In this document: positions 19,671 to 29,958 of the stretch, one piece after another
Position numbering within the stretch: position 1 is the stretch's first letter
How the letters are laid out: each line of letters opens with the position of its first letter
Assembly: GCF_009796865.1 (NCBI RefSeq)
Contig: NZ_CP047028.1
Coordinates: forward strand, 3,719,742-3,783,741
DNA: 64,000 bases
From: Formosa sp. L2A11
Lineage (GTDB): Bacteria; Bacteroidota; Bacteroidia; Flavobacteriales; Flavobacteriaceae
Direction of reading: 5' to 3'
Notes under the pieces: generated by a model
Told to the model about the DNA's origin: nothing
The model's database searches: none
The model's input: the letters and a program-made list of their open reading frames with translations, nothing else
Made by a program: the position numbers and the translations under genes

Positions 19671-19929
19671 CTATAAAAATAATTTAGTTATCTTGTGTGT
19701 TTCAAATCGCGCTAATATAACCATTTCCCGTGTCAACATAGGCGTTTTAACACGGTTTTTAACAGTTTTTATTAACAAAACACACTATAGGTTTAGTTAA
19801 TAAGTAAGACATCAAATATTTTGATTTTATAAAGATTTTTTTTCTATTAGCATAAATCATATAATTAGGGTATACTTTTTGTCTTTGATAATATGTTTTA
19901 GTAATTTTAATGCAGAAAGGAATTAATTT

Positions 19930-22476
19930 ATGGATGATAATTTTTCACCGAGAGTAAAGGATGTTATTGCTTACAGTAAAGAAGAAGCCCTACGTTTAGG
20001 ACACGATTTTATTGGAACAGAACACCTTATGCTAGGTTTATTAAGAGATGGGAACGGAAAAGCAATAAATATTTTAAACGCCTTAGATATAGATTTAAAT
20101 CATTTAAGGAGAAAAGTCGAAATATTAAGCCCTGCAAACCCAACACTAACAGCTATTTCTAACGAGAAGAAAAATTTACATCTCACTAGACAAGCAGAAC
20201 GTGCTTTAAAAACAACGTTTTTAGAAGCTAAACTATTTCAGAGTAATTCTATTAATACAGCACATCTTTTATTGTGCATCTTAAGGAATGAAAACGATCC
20301 TACAACGAAGCTTTTAAATAAGCTGAAAGTAGATTATGATAACGTTAAAGAACAATTCAAATTTATGATTACAAACGATGATAATTATATAGAGCCAAAA
20401 GCGGAATCGTTCCAAGACGATGGTATCGGCGAGGACGATGCACCGAAAGACAATTTGTTCAGTACACCTACAGGAAAAACCAATAAAAAATCTAAAACAC
20501 CTGTTTTAGACAATTTTGGTCGCGACTTAACTGCCATGGCAGAAGAAGGCAAATTAGATCCTGTAGTTGGTCGTGAAAAAGAAATTGAGCGTGTGTCTCA
20601 AATTTTAAGTCGACGTAAAAAAAATAACCCTCTTTTAATTGGTGAACCTGGTGTTGGTAAATCTGCCATTGCCGAAGGTTTAGCAATTAGAATTACAAAG
20701 CGTAAAGTCTCTAGAATTCTATTTAACAAACGTGTTGTTACTTTAGATTTAGCGAGTTTAGTTGCTGGTACAAAATACAGAGGTCAGTTTGAGGAACGTA
20801 TGAAAGCGGTTATGAATGAACTTGAAAAGAATGATGATATTATTCTTTTTATAGACGAAATTCATACCATTGTTGGTGCCGGTGGAGCAACTGGAAGTTT
20901 AGACGCTTCTAATATGTTTAAACCTGCTTTAGCACGTGGAGAAATTCAATGTGTTGGTGCAACAACTTTAGATGAATACAGACAATATATTGAAAAAGAT
21001 GGGGCTTTAGAGCGTCGTTTTCAAAAAGTTATTGTAGAGCCAACTACCGTTGAAGAAACTATAGAAATTTTAAATAATATTAAAGACAAATACGAAAGTC
21101 ACCATAACGTAAATTATACGCCAGAAGCTATAGAAGCTTGTGTAAAATTAACAAGTCGTTATATGACAGATCGTTTTTTACCAGACAAGGCTATTGATGC
21201 TTTAGATGAAGCTGGATCTCGTGTACACATTACAAACATTAATGTGCCTAAACAAATTATAGAACTCGAAAAAGAACTAGAAAAAGTTAGAGAGACAAAA
21301 ACATCTGTAGTTAAAAAACAAAAATACGAGGAAGCTGCTAAATTAAGAGACGACGAAAAACGTCTTGAAAAAGAATTAGCAATTGCTCAAGAAAAATGGG
21401 AAGAAGATACCAAGCAACATCGCGAAATGGTAACAGAAGACAACGTTGCAGATGTTGTTTCCATGATGACTGGTATTCCTGTAAACAGAATTGCACAAAC
21501 AGAAAGTAACAAACTGGCTTTATTACCAGAACTTATTAAAGGAAAAGTAATTGGTCAGGACGAAGCTGTTTCTAAAGTTGTAAAAGCCATTCAAAGAAAT
21601 CGTGCTGGACTAAAAGATCCAAATAAACCAATTGGTTCATTTATATTTTTAGGTCAAACAGGTGTTGGTAAAACACAATTAGCAAAAGTACTTGCTAAGC
21701 AACTGTTTGATAGTGAAGATGCTTTGGTTAGAATAGACATGAGTGAATACATGGAAAAATTCGCTATCTCTAGATTAGTCGGAGCACCTCCAGGATACGT
21801 AGGCTATGAAGAAGGCGGACAATTAACCGAAAAAATTCGTCGTAAACCTTATGCTGTTGTCCTTTTAGATGAAATTGAAAAAGCGCATCCAGATGTTTTT
21901 AACATGATGCTTCAAGTTTTAGACGATGGATTCTTAACAGATAGTTTAGGACGTAAAATTGATTTTAGAAACACTATAATCATTATGACTTCTAATATTG
22001 GTGCGCGTAAATTGAAAGATTTCGGAACCGGAATTGGTTTTGGCACGGCTTCACAAAAATCACAAGAGTCAGCCAACACAAGAAGTGTTATTGAAAGTGC
22101 CTTAAAGAAAGCATTTGCTCCAGAATTTTTAAATAGAATTGATGATGTTATTGTATTCAATACTTTAGAAAAAGAAGACCTTAATAGCATCATTAAAATT
22201 GAACTTGATAAATTATTACAAAGAATTAAAGATCTAGGTTATGATTTACAGTTAAGTGAAAAAGCGACTAGTTTTATAGCTGAAAAAGGATTCGATAAAC
22301 AATACGGAGCGCGACCTCTAAAAAGAGCAATACAGAAATATGTTGAAGATGCTTTGGCTGAAAAGATTATTACTTCAAAAATTCATGAAGGCGATGTCAT
22401 CCTTATGGATTTAGATGAAACAAATCAAGAACTTGTTATCACTATTGAAAAACAAGAAAAGCCTACAGAATCTTAA
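19930..22476 (+). CDS. clpC: ATP-dependent Clp protease ATP-binding subunit ClpC
   Basis: ClpC is a Hsp100 unfoldase that feeds substrates to ClpP. The protein has 848 residues. In order it has two Clp_N repeats (about 1-150), an AAA+ domain with Walker A GEPGVGKS (238-245), a UVR-type middle segment (KYEEAAKLRDDEKRLE, about 460-475), a second AAA+ domain with GQTGVGKT (575-582) and a C-terminal D2-small domain. The short coiled middle segment with the UVR motif separates ClpC from the ClpB encoded 2 kb downstream. The 259-bp region shared with gyrA holds the promoter, but I see no exact TAnnTTTG close to the ATG. Confidence 0.95.
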   Translation: MDDNFSPRVKDVIAYSKEEALRLGHDFIGTEHLMLGLLRDGNGKAINILNALDIDLNHLRRKVEILSPANPTLTAISNEKKNLHLTRQAERALKTTFLEAKLFQSNSINTAHLLLCILRNENDPTTKLLNKLKVDYDNVKEQFKFMITNDDNYIEPKAESFQDDGIGEDDAPKDNLFSTPTGKTNKKSKTPVLDNFGRDLTAMAEEGKLDPVVGREKEIERVSQILSRRKKNNPLLIGEPGVGKSAIAEGLAIRITKRKVSRILFNKRVVTLDLASLVAGTKYRGQFEERMKAVMNELEKNDDIILFIDEIHTIVGAGGATGSLDASNMFKPALARGEIQCVGATTLDEYRQYIEKDGALERRFQKVIVEPTTVEETIEILNNIKDKYESHHNVNYTPEAIEACVKLTSRYMTDRFLPDKAIDALDEAGSRVHITNINVPKQIIELEKELEKVRETKTSVVKKQKYEEAAKLRDDEKRLEKELAIAQEKWEEDTKQHREMVTEDNVADVVSMMTGIPVNRIAQTESNKLALLPELIKGKVIGQDEAVSKVVKAIQRNRAGLKDPNKPIGSFIFLGQTGVGKTQLAKVLAKQLFDSEDALVRIDMSEYMEKFAISRLVGAPPGYVGYEEGGQLTEKIRRKPYAVVLLDEIEKAHPDVFNMMLQVLDDGFLTDSLGRKIDFRNTIIIMTSNIGARKLKDFGTGIGFGTASQKSQESANTRSVIESALKKAFAPEFLNRIDDVIVFNTLEKEDLNSIIKIELDKLLQRIKDLGYDLQLSEKATSFIAEKGFDKQYGARPLKRAIQKYVEDALAEKIITSKIHEGDVILMDLDETNQELVITIEKQEKPTES

Positions 22477-22497
22477 AAAGATTAATTATTATAAACT

Positions 22498-22529
22498 AAA
22501 TGTCCGTTGTTAATCCTTCGGACATTTTT
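22498..22529 (+). terminator. Rho-independent terminator of clpC
   Basis: The stem AAATGTCCG pairs with CGGACATTT around a 12-base loop, followed by TT. It lies 22 bp after the clpC stop. Confidence 0.85.
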
Positions 22530-22617
22530 GTTTTCATTTTTATACACCTTAAACTATTACAATTAATTATAATATATCATTCTATTCTCTTATTTTTAGA
22601 TACTCAAAAAATACACT

Positions 22618-23646
22618 ATGAAAAAAATTTTTATTGCTATTGGAGCCTTAACCATCTTCGCTTGTCAAGAAACTCCAAAAAAAGATTACGTAACGCTTTC
22701 TGGAAAAATAACAGATCAAAATAGCGATTCTATTATCATTAGAAGCCGTAAATACAGTAAAACTATTAAAGTAAATGCTGACGGAACTTTTAGTGACACA
22801 TTAAAAGTAGAAGCTGGATTATATAACTTTTATGATGGAGGTGAATCGTCTACTATTTTTCTTAAAAACGGCTACGATCTAGACATGTTTCTAGACACAA
22901 AAGCTTTTGATGAAACAATTACATACACCGGCGAAGGTTCTGAAAACAATAACTTTTTAGCTGAAAAATCTTTAACTGAAGAAAAATTATTAGATCAAGA
23001 TTTTTCATCTATGGATTTAGAAACTTTAGATGCTACATTTAAAAACATAGAAACAGAGCTAACTACATTTTATAACTCTAAACAAGGTCTTGATTCTATA
23101 ATTACAACCTCAGCATCAAAAAGTTTATCACCAATGTTAGAAGGCAATAAAAAATATTACGCTAATAACATTATTCTAAAGCAAGAAATGACAGGAAAAC
23201 CATCTCCTGTGTTTGTTGATTACGCAAATGCAGACGGTTCTACAACTTCTTTAGAAAGCTTAAAAGGAAAATACGTTTATATAGATGTATGGGCAACTTG
23301 GTGCGCACCTTGTAAAGCTGAAATTCCAGCTTTAAAAGCGCTAGAAAAAGAATATCACGACAAGAATATTACGTTTGTAAGCGTTTCTGTTGATGATGAT
23401 AGAACACACGGTGGTTCTTGGGACAAAGCAAAAGCAGATTGGCTAGCAATGGTTGCTGAGGAAAAATTAGGCGGCGTACAAATTATGTCTCCTGAAGGAT
23501 GGCAATCTGATTTTGTAAGAGACTACAAAGTTAACGGTATCCCTAGATTTATCTTAATCGATCCAGTTGGAAATATTGTAGACCCTAGTGCACCTAGACC
23601 TTCAGATTCTAAATTAAAAGAATTATTTACTTCTTTAAGTATCTAA
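22618..23646 (+). CDS. TlpA-like thiol-disulfide oxidoreductase lipoprotein
   Basis: The protein has 342 residues. The N-terminus ends in a lipobox-like IFAC with Cys16. Residues 25-115 resemble the DUF4369 beta domain found before thioredoxin domains in Bacteroidota. The C-terminal half is a thioredoxin fold of the TlpA/ResA type with the active-site WCAPC (C229, C232) and the cis-proline segment NGIPRFILID. It probably reduces or exchanges disulfides in periplasmic proteins, anchored in a membrane. It has its own terminator. Substrates are unknown. Confidence 0.9.
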   Translation: MKKIFIAIGALTIFACQETPKKDYVTLSGKITDQNSDSIIIRSRKYSKTIKVNADGTFSDTLKVEAGLYNFYDGGESSTIFLKNGYDLDMFLDTKAFDETITYTGEGSENNNFLAEKSLTEEKLLDQDFSSMDLETLDATFKNIETELTTFYNSKQGLDSIITTSASKSLSPMLEGNKKYYANNIILKQEMTGKPSPVFVDYANADGSTTSLESLKGKYVYIDVWATWCAPCKAEIPALKALEKEYHDKNITFVSVSVDDDRTHGGSWDKAKADWLAMVAEEKLGGVQIMSPEGWQSDFVRDYKVNGIPRFILIDPVGNIVDPSAPRPSDSKLKELFTSLSI

Positions 23647-23667
23647 TATCTTAAAATAAAACTTAAT

Positions 23668-23701
23668 AAATCCGCTTAGAATAATTGTTTTAAGCGGATT
23701 T
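23668..23701 (+). terminator. Rho-independent terminator of the TlpA-like gene
   Basis: The stem AAATCCGCTTA pairs with TAAGCGGATTT around a 12-base loop, followed by TTATTTT. It lies 22 bp after the stop. Confidence 0.88.
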
Positions 23702-23736
23702 TTATTTTGGATCATAGTTTCACCGCTACAGCTAAC

Positions 23737-24123
23737 CTAGTATACAGATAAATCTATAGAGTTAATTTCTCCGTGAGAAGCATATTTAACCACTTCTCCA
23801 TTCTTGATAATTAAAATTTGTGGAGACTCATGATACACTTTAAACCTATCTGCAATTGCACCAGAAAGCACTTTATTTTGCAACAAATCTAAAAAATACA
23901 TATCTAAATTAAATTCAGATTTGAATGATTTCTCAAACTGTCTTAACACCATTCTACTAATTCCACAGCGTGTAGAATGTTTAAAAATCGCCTGTGCTTT
24001 ATCGTGCGACGCCTCAACAATAGTATCTAACTGATTTTCACCAACTAAAGGTCTCCAAATTATTGCACTTTCCTCCTTCTCACTTGAAGAAGAATTATTA
24101 AATATTTTATCAAAAAATCCCAT
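23737..24123 (-). CDS. ytxJ: YtxJ-like (DUF2847) monothiol bacilliredoxin-type protein
   Basis: From the ATG at 24123 the protein has 128 residues and starts MGFFDKIF. It has the thioredoxin-like YtxJ fold: KHSTRCGIS holds a single active-site cysteine of the form S-T-x-C-G-x-S (about residue 61), and ESPQILIIKNG holds the cis-proline. The family is linked to the bacillithiol redox system. A longer frame reaching 24201 is open, but the extra 26 residues are not family-like, so I prefer the internal start. It is convergent with the TlpA-like gene and divergent from clpB. Confidence 0.8.
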   Translation of the reverse strand: MGFFDKIFNNSSSSEKEESAIIWRPLVGENQLDTIVEASHDKAQAIFKHSTRCGISRMVLRQFEKSFKSEFNLDMYFLDLLQNKVLSGAIADRFKVYHESPQILIIKNGEVVKYASHGEINSIDLSVY

Positions 24124-24260
24124 ATTTTCATTAATTTTAAGTCTTACTTCTTTTCTACAAGAAAGACAATTAGTCAGCTTAATCACTTCAAAAACAGACA
24201 TTTTGTCTTAATTTTCTAAATGGTAAGAAAATTGATTATTCATTGAAAAACATATATACA

Positions 24261-26867
24261 ATGAACTTTAACAATTATACAATAAAATCTCAAGAAGCCA
24301 TACAACGTGCGCAACAAATTGCACAAGAATATGGACAACAAAGCTTAGAGAACGAACATGTTTTTAAAGCTATTGCTGAAGTAGATGAAAATGTGTTACC
24401 GTTTATTCTAAAAAAATTAAATGTTAACATCAACATTTTAACTCAAGCTTTAGACAAACAAATTGAAAGTTTTCCTAAAGTTTCTGGTGGTGAAATTATG
24501 GCGTCCCGAGAACTCGGAACAGCTTTAAATGAAGCGTCTAGTATTGCTAAAAAAATGAATGACGAATATGTTTCTGTAGAACATTTAATCATTGCCATTT
24601 TTAAATCGAAAAGCAAAATAGCACAAATGCTGAAAGACCAAGGTGTAACCGAAAAAGGACTTACAGCAGCAATTGAAGAGTTACGTCAGGGCGACCGTGT
24701 AACCTCTCAAAGTCAAGAAGAAACATATAACGCACTTAATAAATACTCTAAAAACTTAAATGAGTTAGCCAAAAACGGAAAACTAGATCCAGTTATTGGT
24801 CGTGATGAAGAAATAAGAAGAATTCTTCAAATTTTATCAAGACGAACAAAAAACAACCCCATTTTAATTGGAGAGCCTGGTACTGGTAAAACAGCAATTG
24901 CAGAAGGTTTAGCGCACAGAATTGTAGATGGAGATGTGCCTGACAATTTAAAAGACAAACAAATCTTTGCCTTAGATATGGGTGCACTTATTGCAGGTGC
25001 TAAATACAAAGGAGAGTTTGAAGAACGTTTAAAAGCCGTTATTAAAGAAGTAACATCTAGCGATGGCGATGTAGTATTATTTATAGACGAAATTCACACA
25101 CTTGTTGGTGCAGGTGGTGGCCAAGGTGCTATGGATGCAGCAAACATTTTAAAACCAGCTTTAGCCAGAGGAGAACTTAGAGCGATAGGTGCGACAACCT
25201 TAGACGAGTATCAAAAATACTTTGAAAAAGATAAAGCATTAGAACGTCGTTTCCAAAAAGTAATGGTTAATGAGCCAGATACAGAAAGTGCCATTTCTAT
25301 ATTGCGTGGTATTAAAGAAAAATACGAAACTCACCACAAAGTACGTATTAAAGATGAGGCGATTATTGGTGCAGTAGAATTATCTGAACGTTATATTACA
25401 AACCGTTTTTTACCAGATAAAGCTATTGATTTAATGGACGAAGCAGCGGCTAAATTACGTATGGAAATTAATTCTAAACCAGAAGAACTTGATGTTTTAG
25501 ACAGAAAAGTAATGCAGTTAGAGATTGAAATTGAAGCCATAAAACGTGAAAAAGACGAAGTAAAACTTAAAAGTTTAAAATCTGATTTAGCGAACTTAAA
25601 AGAAGAACGTAATACTATAAACGCAAAATGGAAAAGTGAAAAAGCGGTTGTAGACAATATTCAAGCTGCAAAATCTGACATTGAAAACTTTAAGCTAGAA
25701 GCAGAACGCGCAGAACGTGAAGGAGACTATGGTAAAGTTGCCGAAATTAGATATGGAAAAATTAAAATAGCTCAAGAACATTTAGATGAACTTCAGAAAG
25801 AATTAAATGAAAATAAATCTGAAAGTTCTTTAATTAAAGAAGAAGTTACTTACGACGATATTGCTGAAGTTGTTGCAAAATGGACTGGAATTCCAGTAAC
25901 CAAAATGTTACAAAGTGAACGTGAAAAATTATTACATCTAGAAGATGAATTACACAAACGTGTTGTTGGCCAAGAAGAAGCAATTACAGCAGTAAGTGAT
26001 GCTGTAAGACGTAATCGTGCTGGTTTACAAAACCCACAAAAACCTATAGGAACCTTTTTATTCTTAGGAACAACTGGGGTTGGAAAAACAGAACTCGCAA
26101 AAGCTTTAGCGTCTTACCTATTTGACGACGAGAACTCAATGACGCGTATTGATATGAGCGAATACCAAGAACGTCACTCGGTAAGTAGATTAGTAGGAGC
26201 ACCTCCGGGATACGTAGGTTATGATGAAGGCGGACAATTAACAGAAGCTGTACGTAGAAAACCTTATTCTGTAGTGCTTTTAGATGAAATTGAAAAAGCG
26301 CACCCAGATACGTTTAATATTTTATTACAAGTTTTAGATGAAGGACGACTAACAGATAATAAAGGACGTGTAGCCGACTTTAAAAACACGATAATAATTA
26401 TGACATCTAACATGGGAAGTCAGATTATACAAGAACGTTTTGAAGCTACAAAAGATATTGAAAGCGCTATTGAAACCGCAAGAATTGATGTACTTGCGCT
26501 ATTAAAACAAACGGTTAGACCAGAGTTTTTAAATAGAATAGACGATACCATTATGTTTACGCCTTTAACAAAAGAAAACATTAAAGAGATTGTAGGATTA
26601 CAACTCAAGAGCGTCTCTAAAATGATTGCGCAACAAGGAATCACTTTTGATGCCACACAAGAAGCTATTAATTATTTAGCTAAAAAAGGATACAATCCAG
26701 AATATGGAGCTCGTCCAGTAAAACGTGTAATACAGAAAGATGTTTTAAATGAATTGAGTAAAGAAATATTATCTGGTAAAGTTACAACAGACAGTATTAT
26801 ATTATTGGACAATTTCGACGATAAACTAGTGTTTAGAAATCAAGAAAGTTTAGTACCTCATAATTAA
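24261..26867 (+). CDS. clpB: ATP-dependent disaggregase ClpB
   Basis: ClpB works with DnaK to pull apart protein aggregates after stress. From the ATG at 24261 it has 868 residues. It has an N-terminal Clp_N domain, AAA+ domain 1 with GEPGTGKT (204-211), a long coiled-coil middle domain (about 405-525, rich in K/E), and AAA+ domain 2 with GTTGVGKT (603-610). The long middle domain distinguishes it from ClpC. An ATG at 24243 is also in frame, but [13 protein letters not shown] is the usual start. I see no CIRCE-type repeat upstream. Confidence 0.95.
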   Translation: MNFNNYTIKSQEAIQRAQQIAQEYGQQSLENEHVFKAIAEVDENVLPFILKKLNVNINILTQALDKQIESFPKVSGGEIMASRELGTALNEASSIAKKMNDEYVSVEHLIIAIFKSKSKIAQMLKDQGVTEKGLTAAIEELRQGDRVTSQSQEETYNALNKYSKNLNELAKNGKLDPVIGRDEEIRRILQILSRRTKNNPILIGEPGTGKTAIAEGLAHRIVDGDVPDNLKDKQIFALDMGALIAGAKYKGEFEERLKAVIKEVTSSDGDVVLFIDEIHTLVGAGGGQGAMDAANILKPALARGELRAIGATTLDEYQKYFEKDKALERRFQKVMVNEPDTESAISILRGIKEKYETHHKVRIKDEAIIGAVELSERYITNRFLPDKAIDLMDEAAAKLRMEINSKPEELDVLDRKVMQLEIEIEAIKREKDEVKLKSLKSDLANLKEERNTINAKWKSEKAVVDNIQAAKSDIENFKLEAERAEREGDYGKVAEIRYGKIKIAQEHLDELQKELNENKSESSLIKEEVTYDDIAEVVAKWTGIPVTKMLQSEREKLLHLEDELHKRVVGQEEAITAVSDAVRRNRAGLQNPQKPIGTFLFLGTTGVGKTELAKALASYLFDDENSMTRIDMSEYQERHSVSRLVGAPPGYVGYDEGGQLTEAVRRKPYSVVLLDEIEKAHPDTFNILLQVLDEGRLTDNKGRVADFKNTIIIMTSNMGSQIIQERFEATKDIESAIETARIDVLALLKQTVRPEFLNRIDDTIMFTPLTKENIKEIVGLQLKSVSKMIAQQGITFDATQEAINYLAKKGYNPEYGARPVKRVIQKDVLNELSKEILSGKVTTDSIILLDNFDDKLVFRNQESLVPHN

Positions 26868-26941
26868 TTAAAATTATGTTAAACCCAATTTAATAGATAA
26901 TATAATAAACTTAAACGCCTTTAAAGTTTAGGTTGGTTAAT

Positions 26942-26985
26942 AAAAAAGCAATGTAAGTCTGAAAATGATGAACATTGCTTTTTTT
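26942..26985 (+). terminator. Rho-independent terminator of clpB
   Basis: The stem AAAAAGCAATGT pairs with ACATTGCTTTTT around a 17-base loop, followed by more T. It lies 75 bp after the clpB stop. Confidence 0.8.
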
Positions 26986-27018
26986 ATGAGCAATAAACAA
27001 TTTAATAATAAGACATAA

Positions 27019-27052
27019 AAAAGCATTTTGATACATATATCAAAATGCTTTT
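27019..27052 (-). terminator. Rho-independent terminator of the 143-residue barrel gene
   Basis: The stem AAAAGCATTTTGATA pairs with TATCAAAATGCTTTT around a four-base loop. On the minus strand it is followed by T-rich sequence. Confidence 0.88.
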
Positions 27053-27074
27053 AAATTTTATTAAGCGAGTTATA

Positions 27075-27506
27075 TTACAATTTCATTGTAACCCCAATTG
27101 CTGGCATTACAGTATTTACACCTCCAGAAAATTCAGCATACACACCCCATTTATCATTCCAAAACCATCTTCCTCCTACTTGTAAACCTATATCAAAACT
27201 ACTATCATCCAAATCGTTATCTCCTGCATAAATAGCATATCCCGCGTTAGCTCCTCCGTAAACATCCCAAGCATCATCTGTAATTCCAAAAATATTGTCG
27301 AAATAATAATTTGCTTTTACACCTACTGTAATCCAATCTAAATCAAAATCTGTACCTATTCCAGGAGCAATTGTTATATCTTCATGAACAGGAATTTCAT
27401 AATTAACACCTACAAGTCCAAAGTTTAATTCTTCTCTTGCTTGTCCAAAAACATTTGCCACGCTAAACATTAAAGCTAATGTAAATAATAATGTGATTTT
27501 TTTCAT
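27075..27506 (-). CDS. Small outer-membrane beta-barrel protein
   Basis: The protein has 143 residues with a signal peptide ending at VFG|Q (residue 21). The mature part alternates Gly/aromatic-rich strands (VGGRWFWNDKWGVYAEFSGG) and ends MKL. This fits a small eight-strand porin-like barrel. It has its own promoter element and terminator, so it is a single-gene unit. The function is unknown, and such proteins are common in flavobacteria. Confidence 0.78.
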   Translation of the reverse strand: MKKITLLFTLALMFSVANVFGQAREELNFGLVGVNYEIPVHEDITIAPGIGTDFDLDWITVGVKANYYFDNIFGITDDAWDVYGGANAGYAIYAGDNDLDDSSFDIGLQVGGRWFWNDKWGVYAEFSGGVNTVMPAIGVTMKL

Positions 27507-27909
27507 AATTTTTGTTTTCTTAATTTAATTATTGATGCGCAAATGTAAAAATAAATTCATGTAATTATTAACTCAAACAAGAATAATCATAACGTTTATA
27601 AGCATTCAAAACAGACAATAAATGCATATAAATTAGAAGCAAACCATAGTTTTAATATCACAAAAAACAAACCTCAACACAAACATTATTAACAATAAAA
27701 CAACTTAAAAACTAACAGTAGTTCAAGAAAATTAATCATTCTCTTGAGTACAGATTCAAAATAATTATTTTTAAAATTAAATTCTGTCTTATAAAAAATC
27801 ATTATAATTAAAAAAAAGACAGTAAAGCATCTTTTAAAGCATTAAATTAATCTAGAATTGAAGTTAATGAAGCTTAAGCATATTAAAAATTATATTTAAT
27901 TATTTACCT
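27507..27909. other. About 400-bp divergent gap before smpB
   Basis: Apart from the two -7 promoter elements at 27540-27547 (minus) and 27905-27912 (plus), I see nothing in this very AT-rich stretch. There is no open frame, tRNA-like fold or repeat. Confidence 0.5.
27540..27547 (-). promoter_or_regulatory. Promoter -7 element TACATTTG for the barrel gene
   Basis: Exact TAnnTTTG on the minus strand, 33 bp before the ATG at 27506. A TTTG about 26 bp further upstream is slightly too far for a standard -33 box. Confidence 0.55.
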
Positions 27910-27912
27910 TTG
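27905..27912 (+). promoter_or_regulatory. Promoter -7 element TACCTTTG for smpB
   Basis: Exact TAnnTTTG ending six bases before the smpB ATG at 27919, so transcription should start at or next to the ATG. Confidence 0.6.
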
Positions 27913-27918
27913 ACCACT

Positions 27919-28377
27919 ATGCAAAATAAAATAAACATACAAAATAAGAAAGCTCGTTTTTTATACGAAATCTTAGATAAATATACAGCAGGAATAGTAC
28001 TTTCTGGTACCGAAATAAAATCGATTAGAAGCAGTAAAGCATCTATTGCCGAAAGTTTTTGCGAATTCAATGAACAAGGCGAATTATTCGTTATTAATAT
28101 GACGGTTGAAGAATACAAATACGGAAATTTTTACAACCATCGCCCAAAAGCAGAACGTAAATTACTTTTAAATAAACGCGAACTTAAAAAACTTGAAAAA
28201 GAAGTTAAAAACAGCGGATTAACGATTGTGCCGTTAAAACTTTTTATAAACGATAATGGGTACGCAAAGTTAAATATTGCTTTAGCTAAAGGTAAGAAAC
28301 TATACGATAAGCGTGAAACTATTAAAGACCGAGACAACAAACGTAATCTGGATCGTGTAAAGAAAATTTACAAATAA
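27919..28377 (+). CDS. smpB: SsrA-binding protein SmpB
   Basis: SmpB binds tmRNA and brings it to stalled ribosomes for trans-translation. From the ATG at 27919 the protein has 152 residues. It shows the beta-barrel segment ARFLYEILDKYTAGIVLSGTE with GTEIKSIR, and the conserved C-terminal tail KGKKLYDKRETIKDRD. An upstream TTG at 27910 is in frame but overlaps the promoter element, so I use the ATG. The tmRNA gene itself is not in this window. Confidence 0.96.
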   Translation: MQNKINIQNKKARFLYEILDKYTAGIVLSGTEIKSIRSSKASIAESFCEFNEQGELFVINMTVEEYKYGNFYNHRPKAERKLLLNKRELKKLEKEVKNSGLTIVPLKLFINDNGYAKLNIALAKGKKLYDKRETIKDRDNKRNLDRVKKIYK

Positions 28378-28407
28378 TACGCCCACCAACTTATCTTATT
28401 TAAAACT

Positions 28408-29946
28408 ATGAAATACACTTTAAAAATACTTTTTTTAGCTTTTACAATTGCTTTACACTCTTGTAGAGGAACAAAATCTACTTCTAAAGAAATAGTTAAC
28501 AATGTAAATTTTGAAGTTAATCTTTTAGATCGCTATAACGATACTTATAAGGTTACCGTTACTCCGCCAACATTAACAGAAGCTAATTCTATTTACCAAT
28601 TTGCTTCTACCGCTCCAGGAACATACCAAGTTATGGATATTGGGCGTTATGTAAAAGCTTTTAAAGCCTTAGATAAAAATGGAAAAGAGTTAGAAACAAC
28701 TCAAATTTCTACAAATCAATTTCAATTAACAAATCCTGAAAATATTTCAAAAATAGAATATGAAATTTCAGAAACTTGGGACACACCTGTTACCGAAAAC
28801 AAAATTTATTTAATGTGCGGAACGTCTATAGAAAAAGACCATGCCTTAATAAACGGACAAGCTGTATTTGGATATTTTAAAGAAAAACAAGGCAATCCTA
28901 TTACTATAAAATTAGATTTTCCTGAGACTTGGATAGTAGGAACACCCTTAAAAAAAAATAGCGATAGTTTATACTACGCAGAAGATTACGACAAAATTGT
29001 AGACTCGCCTATTTTACTTGGTAATCTTACAAAAGCATCTATGAATGTTCAAGGTACAGACGTAGATATTTACACCTATTCTAAAACAGGTTTAGTAACA
29101 TCTAGTGAGGTTTTAGAATCTATGAAAAACATGTTGTTATCTGCTAGTGGGTTTCTTCATGGATTACCGGTAAAACATTATACGTTTTTATTTCATTTTG
29201 AAGACTCTACAAATGGAGCTTGGGAACATTCTTATAGCTCGGAATACATATACAAAGAAGATAAATGGGAAAACCTAGAACAGCAAGTTGTAGAAGTTGC
29301 TGCACACGAATTTTTTCATGTGGTAACGCCTTTAAATATTCATAGCGAAATTGTAGATCAGTTTAATTTTATCACTCCGGTACCTTCTAGACATTTATGG
29401 TTGTACGAAGGCACAACAGAATGGGCTTCACATATGATGCTTTTTCGCTCAGGTTTAAAATCTACAGACGATTACTTTAAAACACTGTCTAGAAAAATTA
29501 TGATCAATTCTAAATATTTCGATTCTAAAGTAAGTTTAGAAGATTTGTCTTTAACCTCTTATACAAAAGAAGGGAATAAGCAATACGGTAATATTTATAT
29601 GCGAGGTGCATTAGTAGCTGGACTTTTAGATATAAAACTATTAGACTTATCTAACGGAAAACGTGGTTATATTGATGTTATTAATGATTTAGCTAAAGAA
29701 TACGGCCCAAACACACCGTTTGACGATGCCACATTTTTCAAAACATTTGTAAAGAAAACCTATCCTGAAATAGAAGCTTTTATAGACAATTACATTGTTC
29801 ATGCAAATGCGTTACCCATAAAAGAATATTACAATAAAATAGGTGTAGATTATAATCCTGTAACTAACACTTTTTCTTTAAATGCATCGCCATCTGCAGA
29901 ACAATTAAAGCTAAGAACAAAATGGATGGCTCCAATAACCCTTTAA
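28408..29946 (+). CDS. M61-family metallopeptidase-like lipoprotein
   Basis: The protein has 512 residues. The leader ends in a lipobox HSC (Cys19). The zinc motif HEFFH is at H300-H304, and the third ligand probably lies in YEGTTEWASHMM about 36 residues later; both fit glycyl aminopeptidase family M61. The N-terminal half is the beta-rich M61 domain. M61 enzymes usually run to about 600 residues with a C-terminal PDZ domain; this one stops at 512 and no PDZ is visible. It lies 30 bp after smpB and 12 bp before the next gene, so it may be co-transcribed with both. Confidence 0.85.
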   Translation: MKYTLKILFLAFTIALHSCRGTKSTSKEIVNNVNFEVNLLDRYNDTYKVTVTPPTLTEANSIYQFASTAPGTYQVMDIGRYVKAFKALDKNGKELETTQISTNQFQLTNPENISKIEYEISETWDTPVTENKIYLMCGTSIEKDHALINGQAVFGYFKEKQGNPITIKLDFPETWIVGTPLKKNSDSLYYAEDYDKIVDSPILLGNLTKASMNVQGTDVDIYTYSKTGLVTSSEVLESMKNMLLSASGFLHGLPVKHYTFLFHFEDSTNGAWEHSYSSEYIYKEDKWENLEQQVVEVAAHEFFHVVTPLNIHSEIVDQFNFITPVPSRHLWLYEGTTEWASHMMLFRSGLKSTDDYFKTLSRKIMINSKYFDSKVSLEDLSLTSYTKEGNKQYGNIYMRGALVAGLLDIKLLDLSNGKRGYIDVINDLAKEYGPNTPFDDATFFKTFVKKTYPEIEAFIDNYIVHANALPIKEYYNKIGVDYNPVTNTFSLNASPSAEQLKLRTKWMAPITL

Positions 29947-29958
29947 AAATTCATTAAA

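Noticed and set aside
19671..19929. A near-palindrome around ATCAAATATTTTGAT in the gyrA-clpC region as an operator
   Set aside because: It is imperfect, AT-rich and could arise by chance; no known heat-shock repressor site (CIRCE, CtsR) is present.
22500..22724. A 74-codon plus-strand frame before the TlpA-like gene
   Set aside because: It starts on the clpC terminator hairpin and overlaps the start of the TlpA-like gene in another frame.
24124..24201. A longer N-terminus for the YtxJ-like protein, starting at 24201
   Set aside because: The 26 extra residues include CLSCRK but have no family counterpart, and the internal ATG at 24123 gives the usual start MGFFDKIF.
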